Below, in pieces: positions 11,301 through 17,489 of a DNA stretch of 33,984 bases. The stretch comes from Verrucomicrobiota bacterium (GTDB lineage: Bacteria; Verrucomicrobiota; Kiritimatiellia; RFP12; UBA1067): positions 1 through 33,984 of the forward strand of contig JAHFSX010000055.1 in assembly GCA_023269675.1 (NCBI GenBank). Direction: 5' to 3'. The notes under the pieces were generated by a model. The model saw nothing but the letters and a program-made list of their open reading frames with translations. It had not been told where the DNA came from and ran no database searches. Position numbers and translations under genes: made by a program. Numbering within the stretch: the first letter of the stretch is position 1; each line of letters starts with the position of its first letter.

Positions 11301-11586
11301 CGGCACGGCCGGGACGCCGCTGCCGCAGGTGCGCCGTCTCGCGCTGGAGAACGGGGCCGGCGCGGAGGTCGTCTGGAACGGCGTCACCGACCAGATCGTG
11401 TTCGGCGCGGGCGCGGTGAAGACCGCCGGGATCGAGACCGACGGGCGCGCCGCCTTCCTCCGCCGCGAGGCGGGCCGTGTGACCGGCTGGGCGCTGCTGG
11501 ACGGAACCTGGCTGACTGCGGACGGCAAAGAGCTCGTCCAAAAAACCGCAAACCGCGTCGCGACGGACTCGGCGGCCACGCCTTGA
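8308..11586 (+). CDS. Secreted heparinase II/III-like protein (polysaccharide lyase fold)
   Basis: Exported protein of 1092 residues. Signal peptide about 1-19 (FQALLGFALSVCVARA). An N-terminal beta-sandwich (about 20-175) precedes PHPRLLLNPERLARVR (about 210). An alpha/alpha-toroid-like helical region follows (about 215-560). Then comes the heparinase II/III-type beta-sandwich with AGHDQADKGSFTLYGYG, LAIDSGYG and GGSHAHNMVLINGQGE (about 635-690), the segment carrying conserved His/Tyr residues in this fold. A further module (about 805-910) resembles a carbohydrate-binding domain, and the C-terminal part is beta-rich. The family cleaves uronate-containing polysaccharides by elimination; the actual substrate cannot be told. 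No clear Shine-Dalgarno precedes the ATG at 8308. The divergent esterase suggests a shared polysaccharide-use role. Confidence 0.8.
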   Translation: MKLFQALLGFALSVCVARADLLPLADEAALKPWGKKSNVTLARGKEGALVVEVRTGAFAYGWVQRPLPAQAVTPQTAGLYGRFRAAPENRAQLTVTLIVNDGKEHRYYSCSQGNVADSRGEWIEFYAPLAEFRPERDAKPQSLKTSDLRAGDALQLSLNSVSGARATVAFDRLRFLDRSEAATVGQAIKRAGLGRSLLPEARCAGAPHPRLLLNPERLARVRAKATAGGDAQAAYAALLAYADKYLAGYDAENPFAQVLGFQPTGEVNGHQRSAQLEGRFTAAVIPIEILAAAYQITGDARYGRHASKALVNAARSLDADNAVLNSGFYYTRTFYVRALAFGYDWLWPLLSPAERAEVRTTLLGFVLQIHADSWTATWGRRPLHRVWNWDPGLVSCAGLGMLALEGETTTAEKAILFDLRRHLRDYLTLGIDRDGAGHEGPGYLAYGIGAGPEFAECLREQGRGDLFTETNWQLIPSWLVAETLPDLTRWNNLSDCGHGQSAASVYSYTCGRLAGLARGAATVPGERLPSPETLLTPKDYLWQFAEAPGPRRLSYPALASLMGWEWQAGLSRQIAKGSAPAVLAYLLFHEPCPVAPDPAALLPGAQHFRGRGLAVSRTGYDTNAVYFAVEAGPHAAGHDQADKGSFTLYGYGADLAIDSGYGNDGEPLKSGGSHAHNMVLINGQGEPLNWHNQSSGHISGYHHSGLLDWVRVDAREAWNFRYDSEWRPQPAAEPVEKALRHFLFVRGSSNTPPYLVVMDDLRKDGQPADYTWLWHIPKSLRFECAADRWTTVPMRLTGPVLTTAPGQTRGGARFTFTAPAAGVYALAGLVRANGADAGKSDSFWLSVNGGKRLLWDLSGRREFGWESFVAHEAGSTNAFTLKTGETLKVELAAREPEAQLCKLALLPSGTELPPAPDADPVGGVTLTADDAQLLNPPLLRQPLPAGAPAGAGLAVFPVTTDARQVTNGWFATSREGSHPRLEHTVRAVEPRFLMVLVPGTAGTPLPQVRRLALENGAGAEVVWNGVTDQIVFGAGAVKTAGIETDGRAAFLRREAGRVTGWALLDGTWLTADGKELVQKTANRVATDSAATP

Positions 11587-11620
11587 ACCCGGTTTCCCCC
11601 GTTTCCTGTCACAAATGTCC

Positions 11621-11650
11621 TTGAAACCGGACCGCGCCTTCCCGTATCTT
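11621..11650 (+). promoter_or_regulatory. Promoter positioned for a leaderless purD transcript
   Basis: TTGAAA (11621-11626) and TATCTT (11645-11650) are separated by 18 bp. Only 7 bases (ATCGCGC) lie between the -10 box and the purD ATG at 11658, so transcription would begin at or next to the start codon. No Shine-Dalgarno is present. Confidence 0.5.
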
Positions 11651-11657
11651 ATCGCGC

Positions 11658-12929
11658 ATGAACATTCTTATCGTCGGCGGGGGCGGACGGGAGCACGCCA
11701 TCGCCTGGAGACTCGCCCAGGACTCCTGCGGCCCCACCCTCTTCTGCGCGCCCGGCAACGCCGGCACCGCGGCCCTGGCCCAAAACCTGCCCATCTCCGC
11801 GGAGGACGTTCCGGAGCTGCTCGCGTGGGCCAAGGAGCATCGCCCCGACCTGACCGTCGTGGGGCCTGAGGTGGCCCTCTGCCTCGGGCTCACCGACGCC
11901 TTCAACGCCGCCGGGCTGCGCGTCTTCGGACCCTGCCTAGCCGCCGCCCGCATGGAGGGCAGCAAGCTTTTCTCGAAGGAGATCATGGCCGCCGCCGGCG
12001 TGCCGACCGCGCGCTCCGCGTCGTTCGACGACGCCGCCGCTGCCGTGGCCGCGCTTGACGGCTTCGCCCTGCCGGTGGTGATCAAGGCCGACGGCCTCGC
12101 GGCCGGCAAAGGCGTGATCATCGCCCAGACGCGCGCGGAGGCGGCCGACGCCGTCCGCTCCATGCTGGTGGACGCGGTCTTCGGCGCGGCCGGCGCGCAG
12201 GTGCTGATCGAAGAGTTTCTCGAAGGCGAGGAGGCCTCGATCCTCGCGCTGGTGGACGGCGAGCGCGCTGTGATCCTGCCCTCGTCTCAGGACCACAAGC
12301 GCATCTTCGACGGCGACCAGGGCCCGAACACCGGCGGCATGGGCGCCTACTCGCCCGCGCCGGTCGTCACGCCCGCCCTGCTGCCGGTCATCATGGACAC
12401 CGTGATCCTGCCCGTCGTGCGCGAGCTGAAGCGCCGCGGCATCGTCTACAAGGGCGTGCTCTACGCGGGGCTGATGATCGGCCCGCGCGGACTCAACGTG
12501 CTGGAGTTCAACGCGCGCTTCGGCGACCCCGAGACCGAGGCCGTGCTGCCGCGCATCGCGGGCGACCTGATCCCGGCCCTGCAGGCCTGCATCGACGGCA
12601 CGCTGCGCGACGATCTGATCCAGGTCCGCCCCGGAGCCGCCGCCACGGTGATCATGGCCGCGGGCGGCTATCCCGGCGCCTATACCAAAGGCACGCCCAT
12701 CTATGGCCTCGACGAGGCCGCGAAGGTTCCTGACAGCATGGTTTTCCACGCGGGCACCGCGCTGAAGGACGGCCAGGTGGTGACCGCCGGCGGCCGCGTG
12801 CTGGCCGTGACCGCGCTGGGCGCCGACCTGAAAACCGCGGTGGGCCGCGCCTACGAGGCGGTCGCGAAGATCCGTTTCGAGGGCGCGCAGCACCGCACCG
12901 ACATCGCCTCGCGCGCGTTCAACCGTTAA
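11658..12929 (+). CDS. purD: Phosphoribosylamine--glycine ligase (GAR synthetase)
   Basis: Cytoplasmic enzyme of de novo purine synthesis that joins 5-phosphoribosylamine and glycine using ATP. It has 423 residues, the standard length. The N-terminal NILIVGGGGREHAIAWRL is the family signature. The ATP-grasp domain shows VVIKADGLAAGKGVIIA (about 137-153), and the substrate loop PSSQDHKRIFDGDQGPNTGG (about 212-231) and LEFNARFGDPETE (about 283-295) are all intact. The C-terminal domain ends in HRTDIASRAF. It is followed 133 bp later by purE on the same strand, with a palindromic repeat in the gap. Confidence 0.97.
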   Translation: MNILIVGGGGREHAIAWRLAQDSCGPTLFCAPGNAGTAALAQNLPISAEDVPELLAWAKEHRPDLTVVGPEVALCLGLTDAFNAAGLRVFGPCLAAARMEGSKLFSKEIMAAAGVPTARSASFDDAAAAVAALDGFALPVVIKADGLAAGKGVIIAQTRAEAADAVRSMLVDAVFGAAGAQVLIEEFLEGEEASILALVDGERAVILPSSQDHKRIFDGDQGPNTGGMGAYSPAPVVTPALLPVIMDTVILPVVRELKRRGIVYKGVLYAGLMIGPRGLNVLEFNARFGDPETEAVLPRIAGDLIPALQACIDGTLRDDLIQVRPGAAATVIMAAGGYPGAYTKGTPIYGLDEAAKVPDSMVFHAGTALKDGQVVTAGGRVLAVTALGADLKTAVGRAYEAVAKIRFEGAQHRTDIASRAFNR

Positions 12930-12955
12930 GGTTTTTTGCGGCTGGTATTCCGTAC

Positions 12956-13016
12956 GTTGTACCGCCTTCAGGCGGCGGTTTGGCAGGGTAGCGTTGCCGA
13001 CTGAAGTCGGTACAAC
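12956..13016. repeat. 61-bp palindromic element, GTTGTACC...GGTACAAC, copy 1
   Basis: The ends GTTGTACC and GGTACAAC are inverted repeats. Inside are two hairpins: CCGCC-TTCA-GGCGG and CCGAC-TGAA-GTCGG. The loops TTCA and TGAA are reverse complements. The element lies between purD and purE and could reduce read-through. Copy 2 (17398-17458) has the same length in the opposite orientation. Confidence 0.88.
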
Positions 13017-13062
13017 AAACAATGAGCCGACCCTTCAGGCTGCATAATCAAGGAAAACTGTT

Positions 13063-13563
13063 ATGTCCACACCACTGATCGGTATCGTGATGGGAAGCGA
13101 CTCGGACTGGCCGCTCGTGCAGCAGGCCGCCGCGACGCTGAAGTCGTTCGGCGTCGCCTTTGAGGTGCGCGTGATCTCCGCGCACCGCACGCCCGACCTC
13201 GCGTTCGAATACGCGGGCGGCGCCGAGGCGCGCGGGCTGAAGGTGATCATCGCGGCGGCGGGCGGCGCGGCCCATCTCGGCGGCGTGCTGGCGGCGCACA
13301 CGGTGCTGCCGGTGATCGGCATCCCGGTGGCGGGCGGCGCGCTGAACGGGCTCGACGCGCTCTACGCCACGGTGCAGATGCCCGCCGGCATCCCCGTGGC
13401 CACGGTCACGCTCGGCAGCGCGGGCCCGGTCAACGCCGCGCTGCTCGCGGTGCAGATCCTCGGCACGGCCGACGCGGCCCTGCGCGCGAAGTTCCACGCC
13501 CACAAAGACGAGCTGAAGCGCAAGGTCGCGGAGGCCGACGCCAAGGTCAACGCGACGCTGTAG
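13063..13563 (+). CDS. purE: 5-(carboxyamino)imidazole ribonucleotide mutase
   Basis: Cytoplasmic enzyme that converts N5-CAIR to CAIR in purine synthesis. It has 166 residues, normal for class I PurE. Signatures: GIVMGSDSDWPLV (residues 6-18), the active-site VISAHRTPD (about 40-48) and AAAGGAAHLGGVLAAHT (about 66-82), then PVIGIPV and GLDALYATVQMPAGIPVATV. The HRTP histidine is present. AAGGAAAA upstream of the ATG is a weak ribosome-binding site. The N5-CAIR form usually works with PurK, which is not in this window. It ends facing the sugar-kinase gene. Confidence 0.97.
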   Translation: MSTPLIGIVMGSDSDWPLVQQAAATLKSFGVAFEVRVISAHRTPDLAFEYAGGAEARGLKVIIAAAGGAAHLGGVLAAHTVLPVIGIPVAGGALNGLDALYATVQMPAGIPVATVTLGSAGPVNAALLAVQILGTADAALRAKFHAHKDELKRKVAEADAKVNATL

Positions 13564-13568
13564 CGCGT

Positions 13569-13655
13569 GGGGACGGGGGACGGAGATCAGAGGACGGAAT
13601 AGGGAACACCCTGCCTTTTTCTGCCCTCCGGCCTCCGTCCTCTGTCTTCTGTCCC
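13569..13655. terminator. Inverted repeat between convergent purE and kinase genes, likely two-way terminator
   Basis: The left arm (13569-13598, GGGGACGGGGGACGGAGATC and onward) is an imperfect reverse complement of the right arm (13631-13655, ending TCTTCTGTCCCC). TTTTT sits in the loop region. It fills the whole 93-bp gap between two facing genes. The GGACGGAGGACAGA-like composition suggests another dispersed repeat family. Confidence 0.55.
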
Positions 13656-13656
13656 C

Positions 13657-14772
13657 TCACAGCCCGGCCAGCAGGTCGCGGATCGGGCGTTCGCGCGCCT
13701 CGATCGATTCGCACAGGCGGAACTGCACGCGCGCGCGGTTGAGGTTCTGCTCGGGGTGGCGGATCTTGAAGTAGACGCTGCCCGCGAGATAGTCCTGGAA
13801 GAAGCGCAGGCCGAGCTCGAAGGTGATCAGCCGGATCGCGTCGTACAGGTATTTGCGGTCGGCGGCGGTCAGGAAGCCGCGGGCGTGGGTCATGTAGCCT
13901 TTGCAGAAGGCCGCGCAGAGGTCGAGGTCGAAGACCACCTTGCTGAGGTTCTGCTCGTCCTCGCCCGCGTGGTTACAGATCGAGCGCAGGGCGTCGCCGA
14001 AGTCGTAGTGGATCAGCCCCGGGCTGACGGTGTCCAGATCGATCATGGCGGTGCCCTTGCCGGTGAAGTCGTCGATCATGATGTTGTTGACCTTGGGGTC
14101 GCCGTGCATCATGCGCAGCTTGAGTTCGCCGGCGTCCAGCGCCTGCTGCAGCGTGGCGGCGAAGCCGCGGCGCTCCTCGATGAACATCGCCATGCGCCGC
14201 GCCTCCATCGAGGCGTTCAGGCGCTCGCCGGCGAGCGGCACCTGCTTGAGCGTCTCGTCGTACTTGGCCAGATAGGCCGGCGTGATGTGGAAGCCCGGCA
14301 GCGGGTCGATCATCGTGTGGGGGTCGAGGTCCGAGACCAGCCAGTGGAAATGGCCCAGGACCGCGCCGCACTCGGCCGCGTGCTCCGCGCCCTGCGCCTC
14401 CTCGAAGGCCGTGGCCGAGGCGATCTTGGTGATGACGCGCCAGAGGTCGCCCGCCTCGTCCACGAAGAAGTCCTTGCCGTCGCGCGTCTGCACGATGCGC
14501 GGCATCTGCCACACGCGGTCGGCGGTGTCGCCCTCGGCCTCCGCCTCCAGCTTGGGGTGGACGTGCGCCGTGAGCTGGCGCAGGTTGTGCATGATCGCCT
14601 CGGGCTTGGGGAAGACGTTGCTGTTCACCCGCTGCAGGATCACCTGCTCCTCGGCGAACGTGTTGCGGAAGATCGCCAGGAACGTGTCGTTCACATTGCC
14701 GTTGCCCGTGGGGTTGATGGTGACCAACCTCCCGGACACGTTGAACGCCTTCATCAGCAGTGACAACTCCAT
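13657..14772 (-). CDS. Aminoglycoside-phosphotransferase-fold kinase, N-acetylhexosamine 1-kinase-like
   Basis: Predicted cytoplasmic small-molecule kinase of 371 residues. It has the APH/choline-kinase fold: N-lobe beginning VTINPTGNGNVNDTFLAIF with ILQRVN; catalytic loop MHGDPKVNNIMID (about 241-253; Asp is the catalytic base, Asn binds Mg); and metal motif AMIDLDTVSPGLIHYDFGD (about 262-280). The N(V/I)NDT start and the HGDPK/TKxNN loop match the NahK-type group, which phosphorylates the anomeric C1 of N-acetylhexosamines for salvage. Other kinases of this fold act on other sugars or choline, so the substrate is inferred. GGGAGAGG stands 6 bases before the ATG. It is divergent from the DUF362 gene. 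Confidence 0.8.
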   Translation of the reverse strand: MELSLLMKAFNVSGRLVTINPTGNGNVNDTFLAIFRNTFAEEQVILQRVNSNVFPKPEAIMHNLRQLTAHVHPKLEAEAEGDTADRVWQMPRIVQTRDGKDFFVDEAGDLWRVITKIASATAFEEAQGAEHAAECGAVLGHFHWLVSDLDPHTMIDPLPGFHITPAYLAKYDETLKQVPLAGERLNASMEARRMAMFIEERRGFAATLQQALDAGELKLRMMHGDPKVNNIMIDDFTGKGTAMIDLDTVSPGLIHYDFGDALRSICNHAGEDEQNLSKVVFDLDLCAAFCKGYMTHARGFLTAADRKYLYDAIRLITFELGLRFFQDYLAGSVYFKIRHPEQNLNRARVQFRLCESIEARERPIRDLLAGL

Positions 14773-14867
14773 AAAAAGCCTCTCCCTTGAAACAACCCAG
14801 ACTGTTGGCCCTGATTGTCATTTTTCCCTCCGCAAAGCGCAACCATAAAATGGGCGGAACGATGCTA

Positions 14868-14897
14868 TTGCCGCGGGCCGCCGTTTTTTGATAGATT
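14868..14897 (+). promoter_or_regulatory. Putative promoter of the DUF362 gene
   Basis: TTGCCG (14868-14873) and TAGATT (14892-14897) are 18 bp apart in the AT-rich gap. GGAGGT precedes the start codon at 14933. The match is moderate. Confidence 0.4.
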
Positions 14898-14932
14898 AAA
14901 AGGGTTCTAAATCGCTTTTTTGGAGGTGTTCC

Positions 14933-15838
14933 ATGAGCTCTGTCCAGCGCCGTTCCTTTCTGAAAACGACCGCGTCCGTCGCCGCGGTTTCCGCCTTGCC
15001 GGCGGCCCGCCTCGACGCCCAAGAGGCCGCGCCCGCCGCCACCGTCGTCGTGGTGCACGGCAAGGACATCCCCAAAATGCTCGCGGCCGGCATCGCCAAG
15101 CTGGGCGGCTGGGAGGCCTTCATCAAGCCGGGCAACAAAGTGGTGCTTAAGCCCAACGTCGCCTGGAACTCGCAGCCCGAGCAGGGCGGCAACACCCACC
15201 CGGACCTCATCAAGGCCTGCGTGCTCGCCGCCGAAGCCCAGGGCGCCGCCGCCATCAACATCCCGGAGAACACCTGCCACCCCGAGAAGGCCACCTTCAA
15301 GGCCAGCGGCGTGGAGGAGGCGCTGAAAGGCACCAAGGCCCGCCTCTACCGTCCCGCCAAGGAGGACTACCAGAAGGTCGAGATCCCCCGCGGCAAGATC
15401 GTCAAGAGCGCCGACGTCCCCAAGGACGTCCTCGCGTGCGACTGCCTGATCAACATGCCGGTGGCCAAGAGCCACAGCGCCACGACGCTCACCCTCTCGA
15501 TGAAGAACTGGATGGGCTCGGTCTCCAATGAGACCCGCCGGAGCTGGCACCGCGACGGCCTGCACCAGTGCATCGCCGACTTCAGCACCTTCATCAAGCC
15601 CAAGCTGATCATCATCGACGCCACGCGCATCATGCTGACCAAAGGCCCGCAGGGCCCCGGCGACATGGCCGTCCCGAACGAGCTCATCCTCAGCACCGAC
15701 CCCGTGGCCGCGGACGCCTATGCCGCCACGCTCTTCAAGAAAGAGCCGTTCGACATCGGCTACATCAAGATCGCCCAGGAGATGGGCGTCGGCTGCGGCG
15801 ACCTGAAGCGGATCAAAATCGAGCGCGTGGAGGTGTAG
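14933..15838 (+). CDS. DUF362 family protein with Tat signal
   Basis: 301 residues, exported folded by the twin-arginine system: the N-terminus SSVQRRSFLKTTASVAAVSA is a textbook Tat signal ending near ARLDAQEA. The rest is a DUF362 domain, with VVLKPNVAWNSQPEQGGNTHPD (about 70-91), CDCLINMPVAKSHSATTLTLS (about 166-186), MKNWMGSVSN and STDPVAADAYAATLF (about 249-263). DUF362 proteins have no settled reaction and are often found with iron-sulfur proteins. GGAGGT gives a strong ribosome-binding site. The next gene, 294 bp away on the same strand, is a NapH/NapG-like iron-sulfur membrane protein, so a shared redox role in the periplasm is likely but unproven. Confidence 0.9.
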   Translation: MSSVQRRSFLKTTASVAAVSALPAARLDAQEAAPAATVVVVHGKDIPKMLAAGIAKLGGWEAFIKPGNKVVLKPNVAWNSQPEQGGNTHPDLIKACVLAAEAQGAAAINIPENTCHPEKATFKASGVEEALKGTKARLYRPAKEDYQKVEIPRGKIVKSADVPKDVLACDCLINMPVAKSHSATTLTLSMKNWMGSVSNETRRSWHRDGLHQCIADFSTFIKPKLIIIDATRIMLTKGPQGPGDMAVPNELILSTDPVAADAYAATLFKKEPFDIGYIKIAQEMGVGCGDLKRIKIERVEV

Positions 15839-15936
15839 GACTTGATAAGGGGGTCAGGCTGACGGCTGTTAGACTATTAGACGTGCCTAAAGGCCCCAAA
15901 ACGACAATAAATAACAAGTTGTTTAAGAACCGAAGC

Positions 15937-16050
15937 GAACCGCAGATTGACGAATGATGAGTTTCGAATCATGAAGGAAAGAATCTCAACTGCGCATGGG
16001 CGGAATTTCCTTCGACATTCTGCGGTTCAGTATTCGGCAATCTGCGGTTC
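15937..16050. repeat. MITE-like inverted repeat with GAACCGCAGATTG ends
   Basis: GAACCGCAGATTG (15937-15949) and CAATCTGCGGTTC (16038-16050) are perfect 13-bp inverted repeats. Beside the right end, TCTGCGGTTCAGT occurs twice, 22 bp apart. Most of the 294-bp gap 15839-16132 is this element plus AACAAGTTGTTT (about 15913), also seen near 18860, and GCTGTTAGACTATTAG (about 15866), resembling sequence before queH. I see no gene in it. Confidence 0.7.
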
Positions 16051-16132
16051 AGTTGGATTGTGGGCGGAGCCCGCGGTAGTTCTTAAAACGCCCCGGCAGC
16101 CTTCGGCCTATCGACCTTTTTGGGAAGCTTGA

Positions 16133-17383
16133 ATGTTCACACGCCGCAACCTCATCCGTCTCCTCCTCCTCGTCGCCTGCGCGCTGCTCGCGCTCGGCTA
16201 CGTGCCGGAAGCGTGGCGGCCGCAGAGCGTGCTCCTGCCCAGCCTGAGCCCGCTGCTGAACCTGGGCGGCGCGGCCGCCCGGCACGCGGCCGGCGCGGGG
16301 GTGCTGCTGGCCCTGCCGCTGCTGATCCTGCCGCTTTTCAAGGGCCGCGCCTTCTGCTGGCGGCTCTGCCCCATGGGGTTCGCGGCGGAGAGCGTCAGCC
16401 GGCTCAACAGGCGCAACGCGGGGCTGGTGCGCAAGGTGCCCTTCATCGGCAAAGGGCTCGCGCTCGTCATGCTCGGCAGCGCGGCCGCGGGGTATCCGGT
16501 CCTGCTCTGGACCGACCCGCTCTGCCTCTTCAACGGCTTCTTCGCGGCGTGGCGCGCGCCGCTCGCCTGGGCCTCGGGCGCGACGGCCCTCGGCTTCGTG
16601 CTCATCCTGCTGACCAGCCTGCTGGCGCCGAACCTCTGGTGCCACCGGCTCTGCCCGCTCGGCGGCCTGGAGGAGTGGCTGACCCAGCTCGGGAACCGGT
16701 TCCGGCCGGCGCGGACACCGGCGCGGCCGGACGCCGGCATCGCCGGGAACGTGAAGGTCGGCCGCCGCGTGTTTCTCGGCTTCGCGGCCGGCGGCGCCGC
16801 CGGACTCGCCTACGGCAAGCTCAAGCCCGGCTCCGCCAGGGCCGCCGCGTTCATCCGCCCGCCCGGCGCGGCGGACCAGGCCTTCAACGCGCTCTGCTCC
16901 CGCTGCGGCAACTGCATGACGGCCTGCCCCTACGATCTGATCGTGCCGGATCTCGGCGCGAGCGGCATCGACGGACTCTTCACCCCGGTGCTCAAGTTCC
17001 GCAACCAGAACAGCGCCCAGGAGCAGTTCTGCTTCCAGGACTGCACCGCCTGCACACACGTCTGCCCCTCCCACGCGCTCCGTCCCCTGAAGGTCGCGGA
17101 GAAGCAGCAGACCGCCATCGGCCTCGCGCGCATCGACAAGAAGGCGTGCATCGCCTGGGAGAAGGGCGAATACTGCGTGGTCTGCCAGGAGTTCTGCCCC
17201 TACCAGGCCATCATCGAGAGCGACCACAAGAAAGTCAAGTGCCCCACCGTCGACGAGGACAAGTGCCGCGGCTGCGGCGCCTGCGAGAGCCAGTGCCCGG
17301 CCCAGCCCATCGCCATCGTGGTCGCGGGCCGCAACCCCCAGCCGCGCCTCGCCCATCCCTCGCCCGCGCTCTTGAAAGAATAG
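16133..17383 (+). CDS. Fused NapH-like membrane and NapG/MauM-like iron-sulfur protein
   Basis: 416 residues. The N-terminal half (about 1-200) is a NapH/MauN-like membrane domain with about four helices and two Cys-motifs, FCWRLCPMGF and WCHRLCPLGG. Residues about 207-225 read GRRVFLGFAAGGAAGLAYG, exactly like the Tat signal that starts free-standing NapG/MauM proteins. FIRPPGA and four ferredoxin-type clusters follow: CSRCGNCMTACPY, CFQDCTACTHVCPS, CxVCQEFCPY and CRGCGACESQCP. This looks like napH and napG fused in reverse topological order. It probably moves electrons from the quinone pool to a periplasmic partner. With the DUF362 gene upstream, the partner may be that protein. No nitrate reductase is present, so the nap name is by homology only. 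Confidence 0.85.
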   Translation: MFTRRNLIRLLLLVACALLALGYVPEAWRPQSVLLPSLSPLLNLGGAAARHAAGAGVLLALPLLILPLFKGRAFCWRLCPMGFAAESVSRLNRRNAGLVRKVPFIGKGLALVMLGSAAAGYPVLLWTDPLCLFNGFFAAWRAPLAWASGATALGFVLILLTSLLAPNLWCHRLCPLGGLEEWLTQLGNRFRPARTPARPDAGIAGNVKVGRRVFLGFAAGGAAGLAYGKLKPGSARAAAFIRPPGAADQAFNALCSRCGNCMTACPYDLIVPDLGASGIDGLFTPVLKFRNQNSAQEQFCFQDCTACTHVCPSHALRPLKVAEKQQTAIGLARIDKKACIAWEKGEYCVVCQEFCPYQAIIESDHKKVKCPTVDEDKCRGCGACESQCPAQPIAIVVAGRNPQPRLAHPSPALLKE

Positions 17384-17397
17384 ACCCTCTCCCGCAT

Positions 17398-17458
17398 GTT
17401 GTACCGGCTTCAGCCGGCAACGCTACACGGCCGAACCGCCGCCTGAAGGCGGTACAAC
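17398..17458. repeat. 61-bp palindromic element, GTTGTACC...GGTACAAC, copy 2 (inverted relative to copy 1)
   Basis: Same ends and two hairpins as the element at 12956-13016: CCGGC-TTCA-GCCGG and CCGCC-TGAA-GGCGG. Stem bases differ from copy 1 in compensating pairs (for example GAC/GTC becomes GGC/GCC), which supports selection for the hairpin. It lies in the 106-bp gap before the endonuclease Q gene. Confidence 0.88.
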
Positions 17459-17489
17459 ATACCTGACGCTCGAACGGACTTAAACACGC

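Noticed and set aside
13973..15565. 530-codon minus-strand frame across the kinase and DUF362 genes
   Set aside because: It spans two well-supported genes and their divergent promoter gap; shadow frame.
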